Positions 7,489 through 13,301 of a DNA stretch of 13,301 bases are shown here, in pieces. Source of the DNA: an uncultured Bacteroidales bacterium (GTDB lineage Bacteria > Bacteroidota > Bacteroidia > Bacteroidales > UBA932); assembly GCA_937906795.1 (NCBI GenBank), contig CALCUQ010000355.1:1-13301 (forward strand). Reading direction: 5' to 3'. The first letter of the stretch is position 1. Each line of letters begins with the position of its first letter. Position numbers and translations under genes: made by a program. The notes beneath the pieces are model-generated. The model was not told the DNA's origin and ran no database searches. It saw only the letters and a program-made list of their open reading frames with translations.

Positions 7489-7944
7489 ATGGAACAATTA
7501 CCTTTCTTTTTGGCCTATATTGGAATGGGCATTATGCTAGCAGTAGCTTGTATTGGTAGTACTTATGGTGTAACAATTGGTGGTAATGCTACAATTGGTG
7601 CATTAAAGAAAAACCCTGATTTATTTGGTTCTGCAATGATTCTTTGTGCTCTTCCAGCAACTCAAGGTTTGTATGGTTTCGCAGGATTCTTCCTAATGCT
7701 TAACAAACTTAAAGTTATGGAGACATTATCTATCAATGCAGCTCTTGCAATTTTTGCAGCTGGTTGTGCATTAGGTATCGTTGGTCTATTCTCAGCATTA
7801 AAACAATCTTCAATGGTTGCTAATGGTATTAACGAGATGGCTAATGGAAACGATGTTTTTGGTAAAACTCTTATCCTTGCAGTATTCCCAGAGCTATATG
7901 CAATTTTGGCATTCGCAGCTGCATTCTTGGCATTGCCAGCATAA
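7489..7944 (+). CDS. atpK: V-type ATP synthase/ATPase proteolipid subunit K (rotor ring)
   Basis: This is the c-ring subunit of 151 residues with four transmembrane helices made of two fused hairpins, as in V-type proteolipids and Enterococcus NtpK (156 residues). Only the second hairpin has the ion-binding carboxylate, E135 in FPELYAIL. The first hairpin has Q59 in LPATQGLYGF. Comparing by eye with NtpK, L55, T58, Q59, Q106 and E135 match its Na+ ligands L61, T64, Q65, Q110 and E139. This is good evidence for a Na+-binding ring, inferred by homology. A 45-base AT-rich gap without a Shine-Dalgarno sequence separates it from atpI, wider than the other junctions. A strong terminator follows, so this is the last gene of the operon. 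Confidence 0.97.
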   Translation: MEQLPFFLAYIGMGIMLAVACIGSTYGVTIGGNATIGALKKNPDLFGSAMILCALPATQGLYGFAGFFLMLNKLKVMETLSINAALAIFAAGCALGIVGLFSALKQSSMVANGINEMANGNDVFGKTLILAVFPELYAILAFAAAFLALPA

Positions 7945-7966
7945 TTGAATATATAAAGCTAAAATT

Positions 7967-8003
7967 AAAGAGATTGTCCATTTTTTTGGGCAATCTCTTT
8001 TTT
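7967..8003 (+). terminator. Intrinsic terminator of the V-type ATPase operon
   Basis: A 13-bp stem (AAAGAGATTGTCC / GGGCAATCTCTTT, one G-U pair) with an eight-base loop is followed by a T tract. It starts 22 bases after the atpK stop and runs directly into the promoter region of the next gene. Confidence 0.88.
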
Positions 8004-8012
8004 GTATATTTG
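7985..8012 (+). promoter_or_regulatory. Candidate promoter for the DUF1343 gene
   Basis: TATATTTG at 8005-8012 matches the Bacteroidota -7 consensus TAnnTTTG. A TTTG at 7985-7988 could serve as the -33 box, but the spacing is 16 bases rather than about 19. That box lies in the loop and right arm of the preceding terminator. Transcription would start near 8018, leaving a leader of about 14 bases before the ATG at 8032. Confidence 0.5.
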
Positions 8013-8031
8013 TCTTTTAAAGAATACAAAA

Positions 8032-9261
8032 ATGTTTTCATTCAGAACTACACCTTTTTTAGAACAATCTGACTTAGTTCTTAATCATGGCAAATTAGGA
8101 GTGTTATGTAACCAGGCTGCATGGCACCCAAATGAAGGATTATATTTATATGAAATATTGGCCAGAAAAGGAAATCTTAAAAGAGTATTTATGCCTGAGC
8201 ACGGTTTGTTTGGAGAATTGCAGGATCAGGTAAAATTAGATGATACAAGTTCATATAAACAAATAGCCGAAAATGTTGAATTTGTATCTTTATACGGCAA
8301 TAGCGAAGAAAGTCTGCAGGCAAGCAAAGACAAACTTACAGATATAGATGCTCTTATTATTGAGTTACAAGATGTTGGTTGCCGTTACTACACATACAAT
8401 ACAACTATATTCAATCTGTTCAAAGTTTTGAAACAAAACGAGATTGATTTGCCAATATACATATTGGACAGAGTAAATCCGGCAGGTAGACAGGTAGAAG
8501 GGACAGCACTTAGAGCAGGTTATAGATCATTTATAGGAATTGAAGGGCTTGTCCACAGACATGGACTAACAATTGGTGAAGTAGCATATTATCTTTATAA
8601 TGAGATAAATGCAAAATTCCCTCTACATATTATATCTTATAGGGCTAACGAATGCAACAAAGAACTTATGCCATGGAGCATACCTCCGTCTCCAAACTAT
8701 CCGGGTTTGTTTACATCTGCATTTTATAGCGGCCAATGTTTGTGGGAAGGGACAAATGTAAGCGAAGGAAGAGGTACAACAAGACCCTTTGAGGTATTTG
8801 GTGCTCCATTTATGGAGAATCTTATCACATACAATTCGCAAAATGGATATACAGGATGGAATGACCCTAAGAATCCTATTTATGATGAATCTGTGTATAT
8901 AAGATGGATGAAATTTATCCCAACATTCCACAAATATAAAGATGAATGTTGCTTTGGATTCCAACTGTTGCTAAATCCCAACTCCAACGGTTATCATTCG
9001 TTGGCACATAATTTGCGCATTATAAGATTTGTCCATGACAACTGTCCAGGATTTGAGTTCAGACCTGGAAAATACGAAGCAGGGAATGACAAAACTGCCA
9101 TTGAGTTGCTTTTAGGTGACAAAGATTTGATAGATTATGTGTCTGGAAATGGTAATTGGGAAGATATAAAAGAGCATATCAAACTTGAAGAACAAAAGTG
9201 GATAAGGAAAGCTAAAAAATTCCTTATTTATGAAGATGAACAATTGTATAGAATAAAATGA
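8032..9261 (+). CDS. DUF1343 family protein, NamZ-like exo-beta-N-acetylmuramidase homologue
   Basis: DUF1343 proteins include NamZ of Bacillus and relatives in Tannerella and Bacteroides, which release MurNAc from the non-reducing end of peptidoglycan chains. From the ATG at 8032 the protein has 409 residues, a normal length. The TTG at 8002 would lie inside the promoter and terminator, so I reject it. Family motifs in order are PEHGLFGE (55-62, with the conserved Glu-His), QDVGCRYYTY (113-122), ILDRVNPAG (144-152), HGLTIGE (177-183), PPSPNYP (218-224) and EGTNVSEGRGTTRPFE (239-254). No signal peptide or lipobox is visible at the N-terminus (MFSFRTTPFL), whereas several characterised relatives are exported. 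A cytoplasmic role in muropeptide recycling is therefore possible. It is followed 15 bases later by the BaxI_1 gene, probably on the same transcript. The family is certain; the exact substrate is inferred. Confidence 0.9.
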   Translation: MFSFRTTPFLEQSDLVLNHGKLGVLCNQAAWHPNEGLYLYEILARKGNLKRVFMPEHGLFGELQDQVKLDDTSSYKQIAENVEFVSLYGNSEESLQASKDKLTDIDALIIELQDVGCRYYTYNTTIFNLFKVLKQNEIDLPIYILDRVNPAGRQVEGTALRAGYRSFIGIEGLVHRHGLTIGEVAYYLYNEINAKFPLHIISYRANECNKELMPWSIPPSPNYPGLFTSAFYSGQCLWEGTNVSEGRGTTRPFEVFGAPFMENLITYNSQNGYTGWNDPKNPIYDESVYIRWMKFIPTFHKYKDECCFGFQLLLNPNSNGYHSLAHNLRIIRFVHDNCPGFEFRPGKYEAGNDKTAIELLLGDKDLIDYVSGNGNWEDIKEHIKLEEQKWIRKAKKFLIYEDEQLYRIK

Positions 9262-9276
9262 TAAAATAGAATAATT

Positions 9277-10032
9277 ATGGCAAATCCTGTATTAAGTGAG
9301 AAAATTTTTAGAGGAGCAGGCAGTGCTGCCTCAAGTGAAACAATGACTGTAAACGGAACAATGACAAAAACTATTTTACTTGTTCTTATGGTTGTTGCAG
9401 CAGCTGCATACAGTTGGAAAGTATTTTACTCATCAGTAGATCCTGCTGGAAGTACAATATCATTTTTAATGTGGGGAGGCTTGATTGGAGCATTTATCCT
9501 TGCAATGATAATTTCATTCAAACCCAATCTGGCACAATACCTATCGCCTATATATGCAGTTGGCGAGGGTCTTGCAATTGGAGGTGTATCAGCTATGGTA
9601 AATTTACAATTTGCAGAAAAAGCTCCAAACATTGTGTTAAACGCTGTTGCCTTAACTTTGGTTACAGCAATAATTATGCTAGGTATATACAGATTCAGAA
9701 TTATTAAAGTTACAGCAAAATTACAAAGAGTAATTTATGTAGCCTTAATATCAATAGTTGTATTCTACTTAGGTATATTCTTACTGAACCTTTTTGGTGT
9801 AGATATGTCAATGCTTACAAATAACAGTCCATTGGCTATAGGAATCAATGTTGTTATTGCAGCTGTTGCAGCTTTTAGCCTTTTAACCGATTATGATTTT
9901 ATAGAAAAGGCAAGTTATTCTGGTGCTCCTAAATATATGGAATGGTATGGTGCATTTGCATTAGTTGTAACTTTAGTATGGTTATACCTGGAAATACTAA
10001 AGCTTCTAAGCAGACTGAACAGCAGAAACTAA
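9277..10032 (+). CDS. Bax inhibitor-1/YccA family membrane protein (BaxI_1 type)
   Basis: This is a 251-residue integral membrane protein with seven hydrophobic segments, at about 31-48, 60-80, 88-110, 117-137, 152-172, 184-203 and 223-244. The N-terminus MANPVLSEKIF followed by MTVNGTMTKT is the signature of the bacterial BaxI_1 group, distinct from E. coli YccA. The conserved loop LLTDYDFIE holds D205 and D207, corresponding to the aspartates that form the pH-sensing latch in the Bacillus YetJ structure. Members are thought to be Ca2+/H+ leak channels or regulators of membrane proteolysis. No physiological role is established in Bacteroidota, so none is assigned here. It lies 15 bases behind the DUF1343 gene with no promoter of its own visible. 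No convincing terminator follows. Confidence 0.92.
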   Translation: MANPVLSEKIFRGAGSAASSETMTVNGTMTKTILLVLMVVAAAAYSWKVFYSSVDPAGSTISFLMWGGLIGAFILAMIISFKPNLAQYLSPIYAVGEGLAIGGVSAMVNLQFAEKAPNIVLNAVALTLVTAIIMLGIYRFRIIKVTAKLQRVIYVALISIVVFYLGIFLLNLFGVDMSMLTNNSPLAIGINVVIAAVAAFSLLTDYDFIEKASYSGAPKYMEWYGAFALVVTLVWLYLEILKLLSRLNSRN

Positions 10033-10048
10033 AAAAAGTTGAAATACC

Positions 10049-10076
10049 CACAAAAAACATTGCAAAAAGTTTTGTG
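10049..10076. repeat. Imperfectly spaced inverted repeat overlapping the rpmE -33 box
   Basis: CACAAAA (10049-10055) and TTTTGTG (10070-10076) form a seven-base inverted repeat with a 14-base centre. The right arm covers the TTTG -33 box of the rpmE promoter. It could be an operator half-site pair, a weak terminator for the BaxI_1 gene, or chance in AT-rich sequence. Confidence 0.3.
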
Positions 10077-10101
10077 CTAAAGAATTAAATATTTAAATTT
10101 G
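10071..10101 (+). promoter_or_regulatory. Bacteroidota-type promoter of rpmE
   Basis: TTTG at 10071-10074 and TAAATTTG at 10094-10101 are separated by exactly 19 bases, a full match to the primary sigma-factor consensus TTTG-N19-TAnnTTTG. Transcription should begin near 10107, about 30 bases before the rpmE start, through an A-rich leader without a Shine-Dalgarno sequence. This is the best promoter in the window. Confidence 0.82.
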
Positions 10102-10135
10102 CGGCTCAAAATCAATTACTAAAAAATTTAAGAAA

Positions 10136-10381
10136 ATGAAAAAAGGAATTCATCCCGAAAACTACCGCCTTGTAGCTTTCAAGGATATGTCAAATGACAA
10201 CGTATTTATTACACGTTCATGTGCTAATACTAAAGAGACTATTGATATTGACGGTGTAACTTACCCAGTTGTAAAACTTGAGATTTCCAACACTTCTCAC
10301 CCATTCTATACTGGTAAGATGAAACTTGTTGATACTGCAGGTAGAGTTGACAAGTTCTACAGCCGTTACAAAAAGAAATAA
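10136..10381 (+). CDS. rpmE2: 50S ribosomal protein L31 type B
   Basis: L31 binds the central protuberance of the large ribosomal subunit and bridges to the 30S subunit. The 81-residue protein begins MKKGIHPENYRLVAFKDMSN and contains HPFYTGKMKLVDTAGRVDKF, both diagnostic of L31. It lacks the CxxC zinc-binding pair: the only Cys is in the SCANTKET segment. It therefore belongs to the zinc-independent type B (C-minus) form, which is the usual one in this phylum. It is transcribed alone from a consensus promoter and ends in a strong terminator, as expected for a highly expressed ribosomal gene. The A-rich leader without a Shine-Dalgarno sequence is typical of Bacteroidota. Confidence 0.97.
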   Translation: MKKGIHPENYRLVAFKDMSNDNVFITRSCANTKETIDIDGVTYPVVKLEISNTSHPFYTGKMKLVDTAGRVDKFYSRYKKK

Positions 10382-10398
10382 TTTGAACTTTGTTCAAA
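10382..10398 (+). repeat. Small perfect hairpin directly after the rpmE stop codon
   Basis: TTTGAAC and GTTCAAA form a seven-base-pair stem with a three-base loop, beginning at the base after the stop. There is no T run behind it, so it is not a terminator by itself. It may protect the 3' end or be incidental. Confidence 0.4.
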
Positions 10399-10400
10399 GC

Positions 10401-10434
10401 AATAAGCTGACTTCAAAAGTCAGCTTATTTTTTT
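10401..10434 (+). terminator. Intrinsic terminator of rpmE
   Basis: A perfect 13-bp stem (AATAAGCTGACTT / AAGTCAGCTTATT) with a three-base loop runs into seven T residues (10428-10434). It is the strongest terminator in the window and sits 20 bases after the rpmE stop. Confidence 0.92.
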
Positions 10435-10451
10435 ATTGCCCTAAAAATAGT

Positions 10452-10459
10452 TATCTTTA
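10452..10459 (+). promoter_or_regulatory. Candidate -7 element for the TIGR02757 gene
   Basis: TATCTTTA matches TAnnTTTG at all but the last position and lies just downstream of the rpmE terminator. No TTTG -33 box is found at 19 bases. Transcription would begin only a few bases before the ATG at 10468, giving a very short leader. Confidence 0.35.
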
Positions 10460-10467
10460 CAAAGTAT

Positions 10468-11214
10468 ATGGAAAGCAATAAGGAGATTATAAGGCAGCTT
10501 GCCTTGGAATATAATAAGGAAGAATTTTTTACTACAGATCCAATAATTTTCCCAAAGCATTTTGCTCTTCTTTTAAAAGGAAAGGAGGGCTTTTTTAGTG
10601 ATGTCCCATCACAAGGGGATATAACACTCAAAGATGTAGAAATTGCCGGTATAATTGCTGCCCATCTTGCTTGGGGACGCCGAGATATGATAGTTAGGGA
10701 TACCAAAAGGGCTATGGATGAAATGGGTTGGGCTCCATACAGTTATATTCTAAAAGGGGAATACAGGGATGAAGATAAAAGCTTGCACAGAACTATAAAG
10801 TGGAGTGATTTTGCCAAAATATGCAATAACTTAAAAGAGTTCTATAAACATAGCGATAGCCTTGAAGAGTTGTCGGCAGAGCAGATAAGAGAAAATATTT
10901 ATGGAGCAAAAAGGGATCCAAAATGTGCAAACAAAAAAATCCATATGTTCCGAAGATGGATGGTAAGAGATGATGGCATTGTAGATTTGGGACTATGGAA
11001 AAACACATCTGCAGAAGATCTTATTATACCACTTGATGTCCATGTTCACAGAAGTGCCTTAAATCTTGGAATTACAAATAGAAAAAGTGCTGATATAACA
11101 ACTGCAAAAGAGATAACATCGTGGTTGAAAGAAGTATTTGACAAGGATCCATGTAAAGGAGATTTTGCATTGTTTGCATACGCAGCAACTAAAGGGAAAA
11201 AAGAAAATAATTAA
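10468..11214 (+). CDS. TIGR02757 family (DUF2400) protein of unknown function
   Basis: This 248-residue soluble protein belongs to a conserved family widespread in Bacteroidota and some Deltaproteobacteria. Family motifs in order are TDPIIFPKHF (23-32), DVEIAGIIAAHLAWGRR (56-72), FRRWMVRDDGIVDLGLW (161-177), IIPLDVHVHRSALNLG (186-201) and DPCKGDFALFAYA (227-239). The helical make-up and the LD-x-H-V-x-R segment recall HhH-GPD/endonuclease III-like folds, but no helix-hairpin-helix or catalytic Lys/Asp is clear, so I assign no activity. It is the first gene of a cluster. The M14 homologue starts ten bases after its stop, with no terminator between, suggesting co-transcription. Confidence 0.88.
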   Translation: MESNKEIIRQLALEYNKEEFFTTDPIIFPKHFALLLKGKEGFFSDVPSQGDITLKDVEIAGIIAAHLAWGRRDMIVRDTKRAMDEMGWAPYSYILKGEYRDEDKSLHRTIKWSDFAKICNNLKEFYKHSDSLEELSAEQIRENIYGAKRDPKCANKKIHMFRRWMVRDDGIVDLGLWKNTSAEDLIIPLDVHVHRSALNLGITNRKSADITTAKEITSWLKEVFDKDPCKGDFALFAYAATKGKKENN

Positions 11215-11224
11215 AATATAAATT

Positions 11225-12808
11225 ATGAAAAAAAGTATTATATCATTATTTGTAATAGGGTTATTGTGTATCAGCCATATTGGTTTTGCACAAATAACTT
11301 TTTCAAGTGATTTTGAATGCGGCTCAATGGATAGAGCTGAACTTGTTTCATCAGACAACACTAACGGTGAAGAGAGTTACGAGTACAATTTCTTTTCAAA
11401 ACTGGATCCGCTAAATGCAGCCTCTCCAAAACTTGCTCCAAGCGGCAGATGGTTCTATTTTAAGATGAGTGGAATTAAGGACAAACAGATAACACTTAAT
11501 TTCAAAAATACAGACCCACTACGTTGTGTATACAGTTACGATAACAAAAACTGGGAAAGATTTGCTGCTTCTGAAGCTCCAGAGCGTTGCAAAGTAATTA
11601 AAAAGTACGAGCAGGATGAGGTTTACATTGCCTATTACATTCCATACACATACACCCATTTGAATGACAAAATAAATGAGTGGACAAAAAATGAGTGGGT
11701 AGACTTTAGAATTATTGGAAAGAGTGAACATGGAAGAAATGTTCCTATGTTAACCATTACCAACAGAATGAGTCCAAAACCAGCTAAGGAGAAAAAAGTT
11801 GTGTATATTCATGGCAGAGTGCATCCAAGTGAAACCCCTGGCAGCTGGCACCTTGAGGGGATGATAGATATTCTTGCATCAGATACCCCATATGCAAATG
11901 CATTGAGAGACAATGCAGTATTTTATATTGTTCCTTTTACTAATCCCGACGGAGTTGTTGAAGGCATGTCCAGAAGTAATGGTGAGGGAATAAACCTGGA
12001 AGTAAACTGGAATGATCCTGAAGAGGTAACTGCTCAAGAGCTAAAAAATCTCAGACATCTGGTTGAAAATTTTGTAGGTATAAAGAATGATATGGGATTA
12101 CCAACAGCAGGGCAAGGAGTTGATGTATTCTTGAATATGCACTCCCAGGTAGCCAATTTTGTTACATACTGGGTACATAAAGCAGAAGGAACATCCGAAA
12201 AATATTTTAAGGAACTGATGCTTCTTTGCAATCTTACAATAAATGACAATCCTTATTTTGGAAAAGATGGATTATGCTTCTCAAAAGTAAGTCCAAGATA
12301 TCTTGAAGGATGGTTCTGGGATAAAGCCGCTGAAAAGACAGTTGCAATAACTTTTGAAACTCCATATACTTTCTATAATAAAAACAGCCAGGGAGAATGG
12401 CTTACAATTGAAAATTTACAAAAAATGTCTTGGAACAATGTTTGGGCAACCGCAGATTATCTTGGAATTGGAGCACCTTATAGAACAGTTGTTTCTGAGC
12501 CAAAGAAAGCATCTAAATTTACAACCAATTCAGACACAAATCATTTCTACTTTGGTGAATCGTATCTTGTTGCAAATGTGGATGGAGCCAAAATCAAATA
12601 CAAAGTAAAGAATCTGGAGCCTGGTGAGTATTGTATCTACAAATGGAGAGTTGGAGAAAACAAGAATATAAGCGACAAAGGTGAGAATGAATGGGGTGAA
12701 CCCATTGGAAAAGTTGTAATGAACAAAAAGGGAAACACAAAAGTGGAGATTACGGCAGAAAAGGCTGGTGATATGGTAGATAATATTCTGCTTGTAAAAG
12801 TAAAATAA
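11225..12808 (+). CDS. Secreted M14-family zinc carboxypeptidase homologue with altered substrate-binding motif
   Basis: This is a 527-residue protein with a type I signal peptide (KK, hydrophobic core, likely cleavage near residue 22 after GFA), so it is periplasmic or outside the cell. Residues about 25-145 form a beta-rich N-domain like that preceding the catalytic domain in cytosolic-carboxypeptidase-type M14 proteins. The M14 domain follows: HGRVHPSETPGSW gives zinc ligands H200 and E203, NPDG is at 240-243, R250 aligns with R127 of carboxypeptidase A, LNMHS gives the third zinc ligand H306, and ITFETP gives catalytic E378. The classical G-I-D-L-N-R-N-W motif reads GINLEVNW (255-262), so the Asn-Arg pair that binds the substrate carboxylate is Glu-Val. 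About 90 C-terminal residues form a further beta-rich region. The zinc site predicts hydrolase activity, but cleavage of a free C-terminal residue is doubtful. It sits between the TIGR02757 and TldD-type genes, probably in one operon. Confidence 0.87.
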   Translation: MKKSIISLFVIGLLCISHIGFAQITFSSDFECGSMDRAELVSSDNTNGEESYEYNFFSKLDPLNAASPKLAPSGRWFYFKMSGIKDKQITLNFKNTDPLRCVYSYDNKNWERFAASEAPERCKVIKKYEQDEVYIAYYIPYTYTHLNDKINEWTKNEWVDFRIIGKSEHGRNVPMLTITNRMSPKPAKEKKVVYIHGRVHPSETPGSWHLEGMIDILASDTPYANALRDNAVFYIVPFTNPDGVVEGMSRSNGEGINLEVNWNDPEEVTAQELKNLRHLVENFVGIKNDMGLPTAGQGVDVFLNMHSQVANFVTYWVHKAEGTSEKYFKELMLLCNLTINDNPYFGKDGLCFSKVSPRYLEGWFWDKAAEKTVAITFETPYTFYNKNSQGEWLTIENLQKMSWNNVWATADYLGIGAPYRTVVSEPKKASKFTTNSDTNHFYFGESYLVANVDGAKIKYKVKNLEPGEYCIYKWRVGENKNISDKGENEWGEPIGKVVMNKKGNTKVEITAEKAGDMVDNILLVKVK

Positions 12809-12830
12809 CTAACCCATTGTATAATTGACA

Positions 12831-13301
12831 ATGTATAAAGAGTACTTGGAGTTCTTTGGGGTAACCCAAGAAAATTTACAGGAAATAATTTCAATCGCCC
12901 TCTCTAAAGGGGGCGATTATGCCGATATATTCTTTGAACATTCAGTTATAAATGAACTGATGCTAAGAGATGGGCAGGTTAATTCTGCAGGAACACATAT
13001 AGATTATGGAGTTGGAATCAGAGTTGTAAGCAACGATAAAACCGGATACGCCTACAGCGAAATCACCTCTATGCCCGAAATGAAAAAAGCAGCATTGACT
13101 GCTGCACAAATTGCTCAGGAGAATAAAAATAATATTCCACCGGCAAAAGTAGAAGTATTAAAAGGGAACAACTACTACCCTATTGAGATTGGATGGGAGA
13201 ATACAGGAATAGATTACAAAATTCCTTTTTTAAGTAATCTTAATGACTTGATTTTCAAATCAGACAACAGGGTTGTAAAAGTGATTGGAAAAATTACCGA
13301 T
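12831..13301 (+). CDS. TldD/PmbA family metallopeptidase, N-terminal part (runs off the window)
   Basis: The frame is open from the ATG at 12831 to the window end, giving 157 residues without a stop. It starts MYKEYLEFFGVTQENLQEI and contains SIALSKGGDYADIFFEHS (about 21-38), a run ending in G-V-G-I-R-V-V (about 60-66) and TGYAYSE (71-77). This is the pattern of the TldD/PmbA N-terminal domain (ALxxGGDYADIFFE, then GxGxRV and gyays). TldD/PmbA pairs form a heteromeric protease that cuts peptides inside a beta-barrel and matures modified peptides such as microcins. The HExxxH zinc motif would lie downstream, outside the window, so I cannot say whether this is the TldD (active) or PmbA-like partner. 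TldD-like is favoured by the N-terminus. It begins 22 bases after the M14 stop, with no terminator between. Confidence 0.83.
   Translation, partial: MYKEYLEFFGVTQENLQEIISIALSKGGDYADIFFEHSVINELMLRDGQVNSAGTHIDYGVGIRVVSNDKTGYAYSEITSMPEMKKAALTAAQIAQENKNNIPPAKVEVLKGNNYYPIEIGWENTGIDYKIPFLSNLNDLIFKSDNRVVKVIGKITD

Noticed and set aside
8002..8031. TTG start for the DUF1343 gene, adding ten residues
   Set aside because: It would begin inside the terminator T tract and before the -7 promoter box, so it would not be on the transcript from that promoter. The ATG at 8032 fits.
9414..9707. Second plus-strand frame of 97 codons inside the BaxI_1 gene
   Set aside because: It is wholly contained in a well-supported membrane-protein gene, with a translation unlike any known protein.
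12815..12833. Hairpin CATTGT / ACAATG ending at the tldD start codon
   Set aside because: The stem has only six mostly A-T pairs with a seven-base loop and no T run. It is too weak to call a terminator or a translation switch.

Overview
The window reads as a low-GC Bacteroidota chromosome segment, probably Bacteroidales. The gene content points there: a TIGR02757-family protein, type B L31, a BaxI_1-type membrane protein, a DUF1343/NamZ-like protein, and a V-type ATPase operon of the E-DUF2764-A-B-D-I-K type. So do the promoters, which match TTTG-N19-TAnnTTTG, and the A-rich leaders, most of which lack a Shine-Dalgarno sequence.

Left edge (1-580): about 110 bases of higher-GC sequence carry an open minus-strand frame resembling the C-terminal part of a type I restriction HsdR protein. 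This abuts, head to head, the interior of a Na+-pumping decarboxylase beta subunit (oadB), whose N-terminal half is missing. The break is most likely an assembly chimera or contig-edge artefact; a real rearrangement is the alternative. An intrinsic terminator follows oadB.

V-type ATPase operon (about 700-8003): subunits E, DUF2764, A, B, D, I and K are packed with overlaps or gaps of a few bases, except 45 bases before K. A candidate promoter precedes the operon and a strong hairpin terminator closes it. No gene for subunits C/d, F or G/H is recognisable. The DUF2764 protein occupies the place of the missing stalk subunit and may be a shortened C/d relative. The proteolipid K keeps all five side-chain positions that bind Na+ in the Enterococcus NtpK ring, so this is probably a Na+-coupled enzyme. 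That would fit with the neighbouring Na+ decarboxylase if the adjacency is real.

Right half: a DUF1343 (NamZ-like) gene starts from its own promoter directly behind the V-ATPase terminator and is followed by a BaxI_1 membrane protein. rpmE type B has a textbook Bacteroidota promoter and a strong terminator. A third unit runs TIGR02757 protein, secreted M14 metallopeptidase homologue, and the start of a TldD/PmbA protein cut by the window end. The M14 protein keeps its zinc ligands and catalytic Glu, but has Glu-Val where the classical substrate-carboxylate-binding Asn-Arg pair should be.

There are no tRNA or rRNA genes, CRISPR arrays or insertion sequences that I can recognise, and no gene-free stretch exceeds 300 bases.
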